Origin: Paenibacillus puerhi
GTDB taxonomy: Bacteria > Bacillota > Bacilli > Paenibacillales > NBRC-103111
Length of the DNA stretch: 64,000 nucleotides
Assembly: GCF_009846885.1 (NCBI RefSeq)
Contig: NZ_WUWM01000005.1
Coordinates: forward strand, 186,001-250,000
Direction: 5' to 3'
Below are positions 1 through 8,172 of the stretch, in pieces (position 1 is the first letter of the stretch; every line of letters begins with the position of its first letter). The notes under the pieces were generated by a model that ran no database searches, was not told the DNA's origin, and saw nothing but the letters and a program-made list of their open reading frames with translations. The translations under genes were made by a program, and so were the position numbers.

Positions 1-306
1 GATTTCTTCAAGGTCGAGCTCCGCGTCGCGCAGGTTATCGCCGCCGAGCCGGTGAAGAAGGCTGACAAGCTGCTGAAGCTGCAGCTTGATCTGGGCTTCG
101 AGCAGCGCCAGGTTGTATCCGGAATCGCCAAGTTTTATACCCCGGAGCAGATGGTGGGACGCAAAGTTATCTGCGTAACCAACCTGAAGCCTGTCAAGCT
201 AAGGGGAGAGCTGTCCCAAGGCATGATCCTGGCCGCTTCCCAAGGGGATCAGCTGACGCTGGCAACGGTGGCAGAGGATCTGCCTAACGGTTCCATCGTG
301 AAGTAA
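1..306 (+). CDS. metG: Methionyl-tRNA synthetase, C-terminal tRNA-binding domain (partial)
   Basis: Only the last 101 codons are in the window; the start lies to the left. The visible part is an EMAP/Trbp111-type OB-fold: it opens with [17 protein letters not shown], continues with the [13 protein letters not shown] and [11 protein letters not shown] blocks, and contains the [19 protein letters not shown] segment. This domain is appended to many bacterial methionyl-tRNA synthetases, where it promotes dimerisation and tRNA binding. A stand-alone Trbp111/CsaA-like protein cannot be excluded without the upstream sequence, but the ending fits the MetG/MetS C-terminus. A terminator-like hairpin follows. 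Confidence 0.85.
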   Translation, partial: DFFKVELRVAQVIAAEPVKKADKLLKLQLDLGFEQRQVVSGIAKFYTPEQMVGRKVICVTNLKPVKLRGELSQGMILAASQGDQLTLATVAEDLPNGSIVK

Positions 307-320
307 GATAAGAGGCGCCA

Positions 321-375
321 AACGCCCTCCGCTCCGAGCGAGTTAGACCGCGCCGGAGCGTGAGGGTGTTTTTGT
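321..375 (+). terminator. Rho-independent terminator after metG
   Basis: An imperfect GC-rich inverted repeat (CCCTCCGCTCCG ... CGGAGCGTGAGGG) ends in a short T run (GTGTTTTTGTCTTTT). It separates metG from the zinc operon. Confidence 0.6.
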
Positions 376-400
376 CTTTTCGTAAAAACTACATTTAACG

Positions 401-429
401 TTGACAAGTAGGGGGCAGAGCTTTATAAT
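401..429 (+). promoter_or_regulatory. Sigma-A promoter of the znu operon
   Basis: A perfect -35 box TTGACA (401-406) and a perfect -10 box TATAAT (424-429) are separated by 17 bases. The predicted start of transcription falls near 436, at the edge of the Zur-like operator. Confidence 0.85.
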
Positions 430-439
430 CAGCCTAGTT

Positions 440-460
440 AAATGAAAATTATTACGATTT
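440..460 (+). promoter_or_regulatory. Zur box (zinc uptake regulator operator)
   Basis: The 21-base site matches the Bacillus Zur consensus (AAATCGTAAT-N-ATTACGATTT) at all but three positions. The right half-site ATTACGATTT is perfect and the left half is degenerate. It sits just downstream of the -10 box and 26 bases before znuA, so Zur bound with zinc would block transcription. Confidence 0.85.
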
Positions 461-485
461 ACATTCATGGTGGAGGGAATTATTC

Positions 486-1472
486 ATGTCGCGTTCTTCT
501 AAAAAACGTTTTATATGGTCGGCTGCGCTCGTTATGGCTTTAACTTTAATGCTGTCAGCCTGCGGTCAACCCAAATCGGGGCTGGTCAGCGGTAAGGTCA
601 ATGTCGTGACGAGCTTCTATCCTCTGTACAACTTCGCCTCCGAGATCGGCGGGGATCATGTGCATGTGATCAACCTGGTCCCTACGGGCGTCGAGCCCCA
701 CGACTGGTCGCCGAAGAGCCGGGATATCAAGCATATGACCGACGCCGAGCTGTTCGTTTATCTCGGGGCGGGCTTCGAGGGATGGGTGCACGATGCGCTC
801 GACAGCATGAGAAAGGATGCCAAAGTCAAGGTCGTGGAAGCGAGCCGGGGCATCAAGCTGCTCGAAGGCGGCGAAGAGGAGCACGGCCATGGCGAGGAGG
901 AGGAGCACGCCCACGGCAAAGAGGAGAGCAAGGCTGCGCATGATCATGGCTCGCACGATCCGCATGTGTGGCTGTCGCCTCTCAACGCCAAGCAAATGGC
1001 GGCGACGATCAAGGACGCTTTTGTCGAGGCGGACGCTGCCCATAAGCAGGATTACGAAGCGAATTATAAAGCATTAGCCGACAAGCTTGATGCGCTGCAT
1101 GCCAAGTATGCCTCACAGCTCGCCACCGTATCGAAGAAGGAAATCGTTGTGACTCATCAGTCGTTCGCTTACCTGGCTAAGGAATACGGATTGACTCAGA
1201 AGGCGATTATGGGGCTGTCCCCGGATGCCGAGCCCACTTCCAAAGAGATGAAGGGAATTCTTCAATTTATTAAGGACAACCAAGTGAGCTATATTTTCTT
1301 TGAAGAGCTCGTATCGGATAAAATGGCCAAAACATTAGCCCGAGACGCAGGTATCGAGACGCTGGTGCTCAACCCGATCGAGGGCTTGACGGAAGAGCAG
1401 CTGGCTCAAGGCGAGGATTATATATCGCAGATGGAGAAAAATTTGAATAATTTAATAAAAGCGTTAAAATAG
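486..1472 (+). CDS. znuA: Zinc ABC transporter substrate-binding lipoprotein
   Basis: This is a 328-residue cluster A-I metal-binding protein of the ZnuA/AdcA type that captures zinc outside the membrane for ZnuB/ZnuC. It has an N-terminal lipoprotein signal with lipobox LSAC (Cys26). Likely metal ligands are His73 (EPHDW), His161 (DPHVWLSP) and His225 (VVTHQSFAY). A His/Glu-rich loop at about residues 131-160 (HGHGEEEEHAHG ... HDHGSHD) is typical of zinc rather than manganese binders. Start ATG 486 follows GGAGGGAAT. It is first in an operon behind a Zur box, which supports zinc over manganese specificity. Confidence 0.93.
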   Translation: MSRSSKKRFIWSAALVMALTLMLSACGQPKSGLVSGKVNVVTSFYPLYNFASEIGGDHVHVINLVPTGVEPHDWSPKSRDIKHMTDAELFVYLGAGFEGWVHDALDSMRKDAKVKVVEASRGIKLLEGGEEEHGHGEEEEHAHGKEESKAAHDHGSHDPHVWLSPLNAKQMAATIKDAFVEADAAHKQDYEANYKALADKLDALHAKYASQLATVSKKEIVVTHQSFAYLAKEYGLTQKAIMGLSPDAEPTSKEMKGILQFIKDNQVSYIFFEELVSDKMAKTLARDAGIETLVLNPIEGLTEEQLAQGEDYISQMEKNLNNLIKALK

Positions 1473-1505
1473 AAGGGACACCTGAACCGCTAAGGAGCCT
1501 CGCTT

Positions 1506-2288
1506 ATGGAATTGAATGCTCATTCCGGATGTCATCAGCAGATCGTAACGATCGATGACGTCTTTTTTTCTTATGAGAACAAAACGGTCATCAAGGACCT
1601 GAGCTTCTCTGTTCTGGAGAGGGACTTTGTCGGCGTCGTAGGCTCCAATGGAGCCGGGAAGACGACGCTGCTCAAGATGATCGTTGGACTGCTCAAGCCG
1701 ACCCAGGGCCAGATCCGTCTCTTCGGGCAGCCGTTGTCCTCGTTTCGCGATTGGGAGCGGATCGGCTATGTGCCGCAGAAGAATGCGCTGAATCCGCTGT
1801 TCCCCGCGACCGTGAGAGAGGTGGTAACCTCCGGCCTGTATAACAAAAAAACGCTGCTGCGACGGTTAAGCGCCGCCCAGCGCAGCAAGGCGGACGATGC
1901 GTTATACGCGATGCGCATCGAAGATTTGGCTGACCGGCGCATCGGTCAATTGTCGGGAGGGCAGCAGCAGCGCGTTTTCCTGGCTCGCGCGCTCGTGAAC
2001 AGCCCGGAGCTTCTCATCCTGGATGAGCCTACGGTCGGCATCGATGCCGAGACGCAGGCTGGCTTTTTCCGGATGATCCGGCATATGCATGAGCATCATC
2101 ATATTGCTTTTATGATGGTGTCCCATGATCTGGATATGGTGCGGTCGTATATCGGACCGGAGCCGGAGCGGCGCAACGGAGGGCTTAGCTTCTATGTCAA
2201 GCATACGCATGCTCCCGAGAACTGCCGCGAGACGGACTTGTCCCATTCCATGCGGCAATTGCGGGAGACCGCTGAAATATTGACATAG
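1506..2288 (+). CDS. znuC: Zinc ABC transporter ATP-binding protein
   Basis: This 260-residue ABC ATPase energises zinc import. Walker A is GSNGAGKTT (about residues 46-54), the signature is LSGGQQQR, Walker B is LLILDEP, and the switch histidine is in VSHDL. It lies 33 bases after znuA. The last 50 or so residues differ from the classic ZnuC ending: they contain HTHAPENC followed by RETDLSHS, a stretch with Cys and His that might touch metal. That idea is inference only. Mn/Fe family relatives use the same fold, but operon context favours zinc. Confidence 0.9.
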   Translation: MELNAHSGCHQQIVTIDDVFFSYENKTVIKDLSFSVLERDFVGVVGSNGAGKTTLLKMIVGLLKPTQGQIRLFGQPLSSFRDWERIGYVPQKNALNPLFPATVREVVTSGLYNKKTLLRRLSAAQRSKADDALYAMRIEDLADRRIGQLSGGQQQRVFLARALVNSPELLILDEPTVGIDAETQAGFFRMIRHMHEHHHIAFMMVSHDLDMVRSYIGPEPERRNGGLSFYVKHTHAPENCRETDLSHSMRQLRETAEILT

Positions 2289-2346
2289 CACAGCTTGGCG
2301 GAACCAAAAGTGCCGGGGCATAGTCTTAGTTTGGGAGAGAAACCAC

Positions 2347-3150
2347 TTGGATATCGTAACCGAATATTTTTTTCAAAGGGCGCTCATCGGAGGTGTTCTG
2401 ATCGGGCTGACTGCGCCGCTGATGGGGGTTTTTCTGGTGCTTCGGCGCTTGTCGATGATCGGGGATACGCTGGCTCATGTCTCCATCGCGGGCGTGGCGC
2501 TGGGCTTCCTGATCAACGTATATCCGACGGGAGTCGGGCTGCTGTTCGCGCTGATCGCTTCCTTTGCCATTGAGCGGCTGCGTAAAGCGTACAAGACGTA
2601 TGCCGAGCTTTCGATTGCCATCATTATGTCCGGAGGCGTAGCGCTGGCGACCCTTCTTTTTACATTGGGACGGGGCTTTAATATCAATGTCATGAGTTAT
2701 TTCTTCGGCAGTATCTATACCCTGGACAATACGGATCTGTGGGTGGTCGGGGGCGTTGCGGTACTCGTAACGGTATTCGTGGCGATCAACTACAAGGAGA
2801 TGTTCCTGCTGTTCTTCGATGAGGACGCCGCGGGAGTCAGCGGTCTGCCACTGCGTTTCTACAATATAATGATAACGATGCTGACGGCGCTCGTCATCAG
2901 CGTAGCGATCAAGATCGTCGGGGCGCTGCTCGTATCGTCGCTGCTTACGATTCCGGTGGCCTGCAGTCTGCTCGTTGCCCGCAGCTTCAAACGATCGATC
3001 TTCTGGTCTATCCTGTTTTCGGAGGCCGCTGTCGTGCTCGGTCTGTTCGCCGCGGGCATCTGGGATCTGGCGCCTGGCGCGACGGTCGTGCTGATGCTTA
3101 TTGCCATGCTGATCGTCATCATGTTCGTCAAGAGAGGCCTGCGTTCCTAA
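2347..3150 (+). CDS. znuB: Zinc ABC transporter permease
   Basis: This 267-residue ABC-3 family membrane protein has about eight hydrophobic segments. It contains the family's early block GVLIGLTAPLMGVFLVLRR and the later VGALLVSSLLTIPVA region that contacts the ATPase. It forms the membrane channel of the ZnuABC importer. The start is TTG at 2347, chosen because GGGAGAG lies at the right distance and because no upstream in-frame start has a ribosome site. It is third in the operon, 58 bases after znuC. Confidence 0.92.
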   Translation: MDIVTEYFFQRALIGGVLIGLTAPLMGVFLVLRRLSMIGDTLAHVSIAGVALGFLINVYPTGVGLLFALIASFAIERLRKAYKTYAELSIAIIMSGGVALATLLFTLGRGFNINVMSYFFGSIYTLDNTDLWVVGGVAVLVTVFVAINYKEMFLLFFDEDAAGVSGLPLRFYNIMITMLTALVISVAIKIVGALLVSSLLTIPVACSLLVARSFKRSIFWSILFSEAAVVLGLFAAGIWDLAPGATVVLMLIAMLIVIMFVKRGLRS

Positions 3151-3181
3151 GAAGGGATGGAGGCAAGGAGGAGGGGGAAGT

Positions 3182-3889
3182 ATGGAATTGAACGTATGGA
3201 TCGCGTTGTGGGCAGGCTTGATATCCTTCATCTCGCCTTGCGTGCTTCCGCTGTATCCGTCATTCTTGTCCTACATAACCGGAGTCTCGGTCGGACAATT
3301 AAAGGATGGGCAAAACTCGAAGGAAATCCGATTCAAGCTGATCACGCATACGCTGTGCTTTATTCTCGGGTTCAGTATCGTTTTCTACAGTCTCGGGCTT
3401 GGAGCGAATGTGGTCGCTACAACTTTCTTCGACAATCGGGATCTATTAAGACAGCTATCCGCCATCTTTATTTTCGTTATGGGCTTGTTCCTGCTCGGCA
3501 TATTCCGGCCCCAGTGGCTGATGAAGGAGCGCAAGCTGCAGATCAAAGCGAAGCCCGCCGGCTATCTGGGCTCCGTGCTGATCGGGATCGGCTTTGCAGC
3601 CGGATGGTCCCCTTGTATAGGGCCGATTTTGTCCGCGATGCTGGTGCTGGCGGCCAGCGAGCCGAACGCCTGGCTTCCCTTAATTACCGCTTACTCGCTC
3701 GGCTTCGCGATTCCGTTCTTTATACTGGCCTTCTTTATCGGATCGACCAGATGGATTCTGAAGTATTCCTCGTTGATGATGAAGGTGGGCGGGGGCGTCA
3801 TGGTCGTGATCGCCTTGCTGCTCTACACGGATCAGATGACCCGCATTACGATCTGGCTGCAGAGCATTACGCCCGCCTGGATTGGCTAG
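3182..3889 (+). CDS. ccdA: CcdA-family cytochrome c biogenesis / thiol reductant transport protein
   Basis: This is a 235-residue, six-helix DsbD-beta-like membrane protein. The two family cysteines are visible in ISPCVLPLYPS (Cys20) and GWSPCIGP (near residue 145). They shuttle electrons from cytoplasmic thioredoxin to extracytoplasmic thiol proteins, used for cytochrome c maturation and spore cortex synthesis in Bacillus. Start ATG 3182 follows GGAGGAGGGGG. It lies 31 bases after znuB and may be cotranscribed with the zinc operon; its specific partner is not evident nearby. Confidence 0.88.
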   Translation: MELNVWIALWAGLISFISPCVLPLYPSFLSYITGVSVGQLKDGQNSKEIRFKLITHTLCFILGFSIVFYSLGLGANVVATTFFDNRDLLRQLSAIFIFVMGLFLLGIFRPQWLMKERKLQIKAKPAGYLGSVLIGIGFAAGWSPCIGPILSAMLVLAASEPNAWLPLITAYSLGFAIPFFILAFFIGSTRWILKYSSLMMKVGGGVMVVIALLLYTDQMTRITIWLQSITPAWIG

Positions 3890-3898
3890 CCTTGCCTG

Positions 3899-4957
3899 CT
3901 AAGTAAAATACTCGATCCGGGCCTCGGGGAAGCTCTCGAAGATGCGCTCCGTGATAAACTCCCGGAGTGCGTCCGCCTGCTCGTCGGGATATACGTACTT
4001 GCCCTGACCCCAGCGTCCCCATTTATACTTCCGCTTCGCTTCATCCATTTCGAGCTTTGACTTCGGATAGCGCTGATTAATGATGGTTTTGGCGGTTTTG
4101 GTGAAGCGGTGCTGGATCAGCTCAAAGGTCAGATCGGAGGTTGCTTCCTGCGGGAGCGCCTCTTTTAGTTTGTGCAGCAGACCGGCATAGCCGTCCTCCC
4201 AGCCCTCATGCCAGATGATCGGAGCGATGATGAAGCCCAGCGGATAGCCGGCCTTGGCCACTTTGCCCGCTGCTGTAATACGCTCCTGAAAGCTCGACGT
4301 GGCGGGCTCAAAATGCTTGATCACATAATCGGCGTTTACGCTGAAGCGGAAGCGAGTATGGCCGTTATGCCGGGCGTCGAGCAGCGGCTCGACGTGATGA
4401 AACTTCGTGACGAATCGGAGTCTTCCGAGCGGCTGCTTGCCCATAAATTCGATATATTCCTTCAGCGAGCCGGAAATATGCTCCAGCCCTACCGGATCGG
4501 AGGTACAGGCCGCTTCAAACCGGGTGATCTCGGGCGCCCGTTCGTCGATGTACTTCTGAGCCTGTTCCAGGATTTCGTCGGTATTCACATAAACCCGTAC
4601 GTAGGGTTTAGCGCCCAGGGTTGTCTGCAGATAGCAGTAATGGCAGTGCGCCATGCAGCCTGTTGCAACCGGGATGGCATATTCCGCCGACGGCTTGGAT
4701 GTATCGAACTTCAGTGTTTTTCGGATGCCGACGACAAGGGTTCGCTTCGCGATCCGATATTTCTCCAGATCGCTTTCTCCCGGGAGATTGGTGATCCGGT
4801 TGTGGGATGTCGTCATCCGAATCGGCAAACCTTCGCGCAGGGCCCATTCGTGGATTCGTTTGCCCTTGGGGAAGTCCAGAGCAGCCGGCTCGAAATATAC
4901 GAGCTCGGGTACAAAAACCTGCGTTTGCCGGACCTGCGGCAGCAATTCGGTTGTCAT
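3899..4957 (-). CDS. splB: Spore photoproduct lyase
   Basis: This 352-residue radical-SAM enzyme repairs the thymine dimer 'spore photoproduct' (5-thyminyl-5,6-dihydrothymine) made by UV in dormant spore DNA. The characteristic cluster motif CMAHCHYC (C-x3-C-x2-C, the SPL spacing) is followed by YLQTTLG. Length matches B. subtilis SplB (342). The start ATG at 4957 has AGGGAGG upstream. It runs opposite to its neighbours and faces ccdA with only a few bases between stops. No regulatory splA gene is seen beside it. Confidence 0.94.
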   Translation of the reverse strand: MTTELLPQVRQTQVFVPELVYFEPAALDFPKGKRIHEWALREGLPIRMTTSHNRITNLPGESDLEKYRIAKRTLVVGIRKTLKFDTSKPSAEYAIPVATGCMAHCHYCYLQTTLGAKPYVRVYVNTDEILEQAQKYIDERAPEITRFEAACTSDPVGLEHISGSLKEYIEFMGKQPLGRLRFVTKFHHVEPLLDARHNGHTRFRFSVNADYVIKHFEPATSSFQERITAAGKVAKAGYPLGFIIAPIIWHEGWEDGYAGLLHKLKEALPQEATSDLTFELIQHRFTKTAKTIINQRYPKSKLEMDEAKRKYKWGRWGQGKYVYPDEQADALREFITERIFESFPEARIEYFT

Positions 4958-5158
4958 GCCGGATATCCGCCTCCCTTTGCTTGATATAGGGCTGGACTTG
5001 CTTTACGCCGGAAGGCTATGATATAGTTAGTAACGCTTATCCGGCCCCCTTAGCTTGCTGCAGGAGCGAATATTCGACTCCTGGAAATTTCGATAAAGGG
5101 TACATACCGGATTACCATTGTCCAAAGATTACGGTTTTGGAATACAGGAGGATACTAG

Positions 5159-5581
5159 ATGGCTACGCCGAGTATGGAAGATTATTTGGAGAAAATATAC
5201 AAATTGATCGACGAGAAAGGCTATGCGCGCGTATCCGACATTGCAGAAGGACTGGAAGTGCATCCTTCTTCGGTTACCAAGATGATTCAGAAGCTGGATA
5301 AGGATAACTACCTCATCTATGAGAAGTACCGGGGACTGGTGCTGACGTCCAAAGGACAGAAGGTCGGCAAGCGTCTGGTCGACCGCCACCAGCTGCTGGA
5401 GCAGTTTCTGACGACGATCGGCGTAGCGGAAGAGAACATCTATAAGGATGTCGAAGGGATCGAGCATCATCTGAGTACCGATTCGATCACCTGCATCGAG
5501 ACGCTTGTCGAATACTTTCGCAGGGATGCTTCCCGGGGAGAAGAGCTGCTGAAGCTCAAGGCTGAGCTTGAAACGGAATAG
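5159..5581 (+). CDS. mntR: Manganese-responsive repressor MntR
   Basis: This 140-residue DtxR-family regulator has an N-terminal winged helix and a C-terminal metal-binding/dimer domain. It closely resembles B. subtilis MntR as I recall it, and all six known Mn ligands are in register: Asp8, Glu11, His77, Glu99, Glu102, His103. With Mn bound it represses manganese uptake and activates efflux. ATG 5159 follows CAGGAGGA. No mntABCD or mntH lies in the window. A terminator follows. Confidence 0.95.
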   Translation: MATPSMEDYLEKIYKLIDEKGYARVSDIAEGLEVHPSSVTKMIQKLDKDNYLIYEKYRGLVLTSKGQKVGKRLVDRHQLLEQFLTTIGVAEENIYKDVEGIEHHLSTDSITCIETLVEYFRRDASRGEELLKLKAELETE

Positions 5582-5617
5582 CTCAGTAGCGCATTCATAT
5601 ATAATATAGAAGCCTAG

Positions 5618-5652
5618 AAGCTTTGATCCGTCATACAGGGTCAAAGCTTTTT
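5618..5652 (+). terminator. Terminator after mntR
   Basis: The stem AAGCTTTGATCC / GGGTCAAAGCTT (one bulge) is followed by TTTTTC. It ends the mntR transcript. Confidence 0.8.
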
Positions 5653-5667
5653 CGTTGTTTCGGGCCG

Positions 5668-5698
5668 GACATAGGTACAACCCGTATCCTCATACAAT
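5668..5698 (+). promoter_or_regulatory. Possible sigma-E promoter upstream of the patatin-like gene
   Basis: A perfect sigma-E type -10 element CATACAAT (5691-5698) is preceded, 15 bases upstream, by GACATAGG, which partly resembles the -35 consensus GTCATATT. The coding start is 40 bases downstream. The -35 match is weak, so this is a suggestion. Confidence 0.4.
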
Positions 5699-5737
5699 AA
5701 ATCACGGAAAGCGTCGCTCGGCTGGTGGGGAGAGGGG

Positions 5738-6763
5738 ATGCGTATGAAGATTAACGCCGTGTTTCAGGGCGGGGGGGTCAAGGGAATCGCACTCGCTGGG
5801 GCCGTTTCGACGGTGGAGAAGCTGGGCTATTCCTTTCATCAGGTTGCGGGCACTTCATCGGGAGCTATCGTCGCTTCGCTGGTGGCGGCAGGCTACCGGG
5901 CCGACGAGCTGCGGGATATTATCGAGTCTACGCCCTTTAAGTCCTTTTTGCAGCGGGCTCCTATTTTTAATGCAAGAGTAGTCGGTCCTATGGCTCGTCT
6001 ATTTATCAAAAAAGGGCTTTATTCCGGAGAGGCGCTGGAGCATTGGGTGCACCGTCTGCTGCTTGCGAAAGGAATTCGGACTTTTGGCGATCTAAAGCCG
6101 ATGCAGCTCAGGATCATCGCGTCCGATATCTCGGACCGAAAGCTCCTGGTGCTTCCCGATGATATCGAGCAGTTTGGGATCGATCCGAAAAGGCTCATGG
6201 TCGCCAAAGCCGTCAGGATGAGCACGAGCATCCCGTATTTCTTCGACCCGGTCATTATCCGCAGGAAGAAGCCTGTGCGGACTCCAGGGGCTACATTTGC
6301 CGATCAGTTCGCTTATATCGTGGATGGAGCGCTGCTCAGCAACTTCCCGCTGTGGTTATTCGATCAAACGGATCCTCCGAAGGCGGAGAAGCTGATACCG
6401 ACAATTGGGTTTCAGCTCGTCGGCCGAGGAGCCGCCAAGCCTAATCCCGTGCGCGGCCCGCTTTCCATGCTGAAGGCTTTATTTTCGACGATGCTCGATG
6501 CGCATGACGATTATTATATTCAAGAGAACAATAGATTTCGAACGGTCAAGATTCCGACTCATGGCATCGGCATGACGGATTTCGACCTTTCCCCGGAACA
6601 AAGCAGAGAGCTGTTCGAAGCCGGGAAGCAGGCCGCTGATAAATTTTTCAGCAAGTGGAAAATCAGCGAGTACACCGAGCATTATTATTCGCATGTGTGC
6701 CAGATACCTCTTCCTGTTCAACCCGTTAACGTGGTAACGAAAGAAACAATCAAAAAAAACTGA
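5738..6763 (+). CDS. Patatin-like phospholipase
   Basis: This is a 341-residue cytoplasmic acyl hydrolase of the patatin/RssA fold. The oxyanion-hole glycine loop is FQGGGVKGIALAG (residues about 8-20), the nucleophile elbow is GTSSGAI (residues about 39-45), and the partner aspartate is in VDGALLSNFP (near residue 195), giving the Ser-Asp dyad. No signal peptide or membrane helix is visible. ATG 5738 follows GGGGAGAGGGG; a second in-frame ATG lies two codons later. A sigma-E-like -10 upstream hints at sporulation expression. Substrate unknown. Confidence 0.88.
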   Translation: MRMKINAVFQGGGVKGIALAGAVSTVEKLGYSFHQVAGTSSGAIVASLVAAGYRADELRDIIESTPFKSFLQRAPIFNARVVGPMARLFIKKGLYSGEALEHWVHRLLLAKGIRTFGDLKPMQLRIIASDISDRKLLVLPDDIEQFGIDPKRLMVAKAVRMSTSIPYFFDPVIIRRKKPVRTPGATFADQFAYIVDGALLSNFPLWLFDQTDPPKAEKLIPTIGFQLVGRGAAKPNPVRGPLSMLKALFSTMLDAHDDYYIQENNRFRTVKIPTHGIGMTDFDLSPEQSRELFEAGKQAADKFFSKWKISEYTEHYYSHVCQIPLPVQPVNVVTKETIKKN

Positions 6764-6785
6764 CCTCGAGGAGGCCAGTTTTTTT
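6753..6785. terminator. Bidirectional terminator between convergent genes
   Basis: AAAAACTGACCTC-GAG-GAGGCCAGTTTTT forms a stem flanked by A on one side and T on the other, so it can end both the patatin-like gene and the reverse-strand gene at 6790. It overlaps the last codons of the former. Confidence 0.85.
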
Positions 6786-6789
6786 GGCA

Positions 6790-7065
6790 TTAATGGTAGC
6801 TTGGCGGGTCATCCTGCTTGTCCTTATTGCCGGGAATCACGCGGAACGTGGCGTTTTTGCGCTTGCCTTTGGCAAACCGGCTGCCAGGGGGCGTCCGCTT
6901 AGGACGATTCCAAGTATTCGGAGGAAACTTGTACAGGAAGAAGATAGCTCCAAATATAAGAAGCGGTAAAAGGAATGCACTGGGATTCATGAGCAGGCTG
7001 GCAAGTACACCGATGGCGATTAGGCCGAAAATCACATAAGCAATCGTGTTGTTCCGGTTTCTCAT
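6790..7065 (-). CDS. Small membrane protein of unknown function
   Basis: I do not recognise this 91-residue protein. It has two adjacent hydrophobic segments (residues about 8-25 and 30-45, ending FGAIFFLYKF) and a basic, Pro-rich tail (RPKRTPPGSRFAKGKRK) that should lie in the cytoplasm. The open frame extends further upstream into yqhQ, but the start is set at 7065 because AAAGGAGGTCTC precedes that ATG. It lies 31 bases after yqhQ and is probably in the same transcript. Confidence 0.75.
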   Translation of the reverse strand: MRNRNNTIAYVIFGLIAIGVLASLLMNPSAFLLPLLIFGAIFFLYKFPPNTWNRPKRTPPGSRFAKGKRKNATFRVIPGNKDKQDDPPSYH

Positions 7066-7096
7066 TCCTTGAGACCTCCTTTGCCCTAGATAGTAT

Positions 7097-8023
7097 TTAA
7101 CCCAGTTGACGATCGATTTCACGCATCCGGTTGAAGGAGGCGATCGATACCTCGACTTGCGAATCATCGGGTTCCTTGGTCGTCAGCAGCTGCAGCCAAA
7201 GACCGGGGTAACCCAGATAGCGCAGAACGGGTACCTCTCTCAGCGAATTGGTAAACCGCAGTGCTTCGTAAGAAACGCCGATGACCAGCGGAAGCAGGAC
7301 GATTCTTTGTACGATGCGTTCGATAAATGAATTATATTCGAAGAACGAATAAATAACGACGCCGATCAGCACAGTGAATACGATAAAGCTGCTTCCGCAG
7401 CGGTAGTGAAGCGTATTAAACTTCTGCACGTTCTCAACGGTAAGCTCCATGCCCGCTTCATAAGCGCTGATAACCTTATGCTCGGCCCCATGGTATTGAA
7501 ACAGCCGCTTGATCATCGGGGTTAGGGAGATAAAGTAAATATAGCCGACAAGCAGAATGATTTTGATCAGCCCTTCGATCAGATTATGACCGATTTGATT
7601 CGTGAACATTCGGCCAAAGATCACTTGCTCAACAGCGGTAGGGACTAGCGTAAAGACGAATTTGCCGAACAGGAACGATAGAATACCGATAACGGCAACG
7701 CCCAGTATCATCGAGATCCGGCTTCCGACGGTTTCTTTCTTTTCCTCTGCAGCCTCGCCCTCTTCCTCGGCAAATACCTCCGCGGCGAAGTTAAGATGCT
7801 GCGCTCCCTTGGCGCTTGCCTCGACAATGCCTACGATTCCCCGGATGAAAGGGATCTTCTTCAAGGCTTGCACCCATGGAATCTCTTTCTTGGGGACTTC
7901 CAGATACTGAATCGTTTGATCCTTGCGGCGGACGGCTGTAACGTGAACCGTCTTCCCGGCGAACATGACGCCTTCGATGACGGCTTGACCGCCGTAAACC
8001 GCTTGCTGCTGATTATTCGACAA
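7097..8023 (-). CDS. yqhQ: DUF1385 membrane protein YqhQ
   Basis: This 308-residue protein has the family-defining N-terminus VYGGQAVIEGVMFAGK, a charged middle and four or so membrane helices. The second half contains the conserved YHGAEHKVISAYEAG and FNTLHYRCGSSFIV blocks, rich in His, Glu and Cys, which look like a metal or catalytic site. The biochemical role is unknown. The start is TTG at 8023 with AGAAGGTG upstream. It is divergent from yqhR, as in Bacillus. Confidence 0.92.
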   Translation of the reverse strand: MSNNQQQAVYGGQAVIEGVMFAGKTVHVTAVRRKDQTIQYLEVPKKEIPWVQALKKIPFIRGIVGIVEASAKGAQHLNFAAEVFAEEEGEAAEEKKETVGSRISMILGVAVIGILSFLFGKFVFTLVPTAVEQVIFGRMFTNQIGHNLIEGLIKIILLVGYIYFISLTPMIKRLFQYHGAEHKVISAYEAGMELTVENVQKFNTLHYRCGSSFIVFTVLIGVVIYSFFEYNSFIERIVQRIVLLPLVIGVSYEALRFTNSLREVPVLRYLGYPGLWLQLLTTKEPDDSQVEVSIASFNRMREIDRQLG

Positions 8024-8172
8024 ACCGCTGCACCTTCTTTAATTATTCATCTTTGTGCTCCGCACACTTTTTTATTGTAACGAATCGGAGCTTATAATGC
8101 TACTTGTTTATAGGATGAAGTTTTGTACATACTATGCAGACATGCGGGCGACAATGAGTTAAGGAAGGGAGT

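Noticed and set aside
2326-3231. Reverse-strand 301-codon frame opposite znuB
   Set aside because: Translation is extremely rich in Arg, Gln, His and Asp, the mirror of a hydrophobic permease; no start signal.
4172-4984. Forward frame opposite splB
   Set aside because: splB has all radical-SAM motifs; the forward frame has no ribosome site or recognisable motif.
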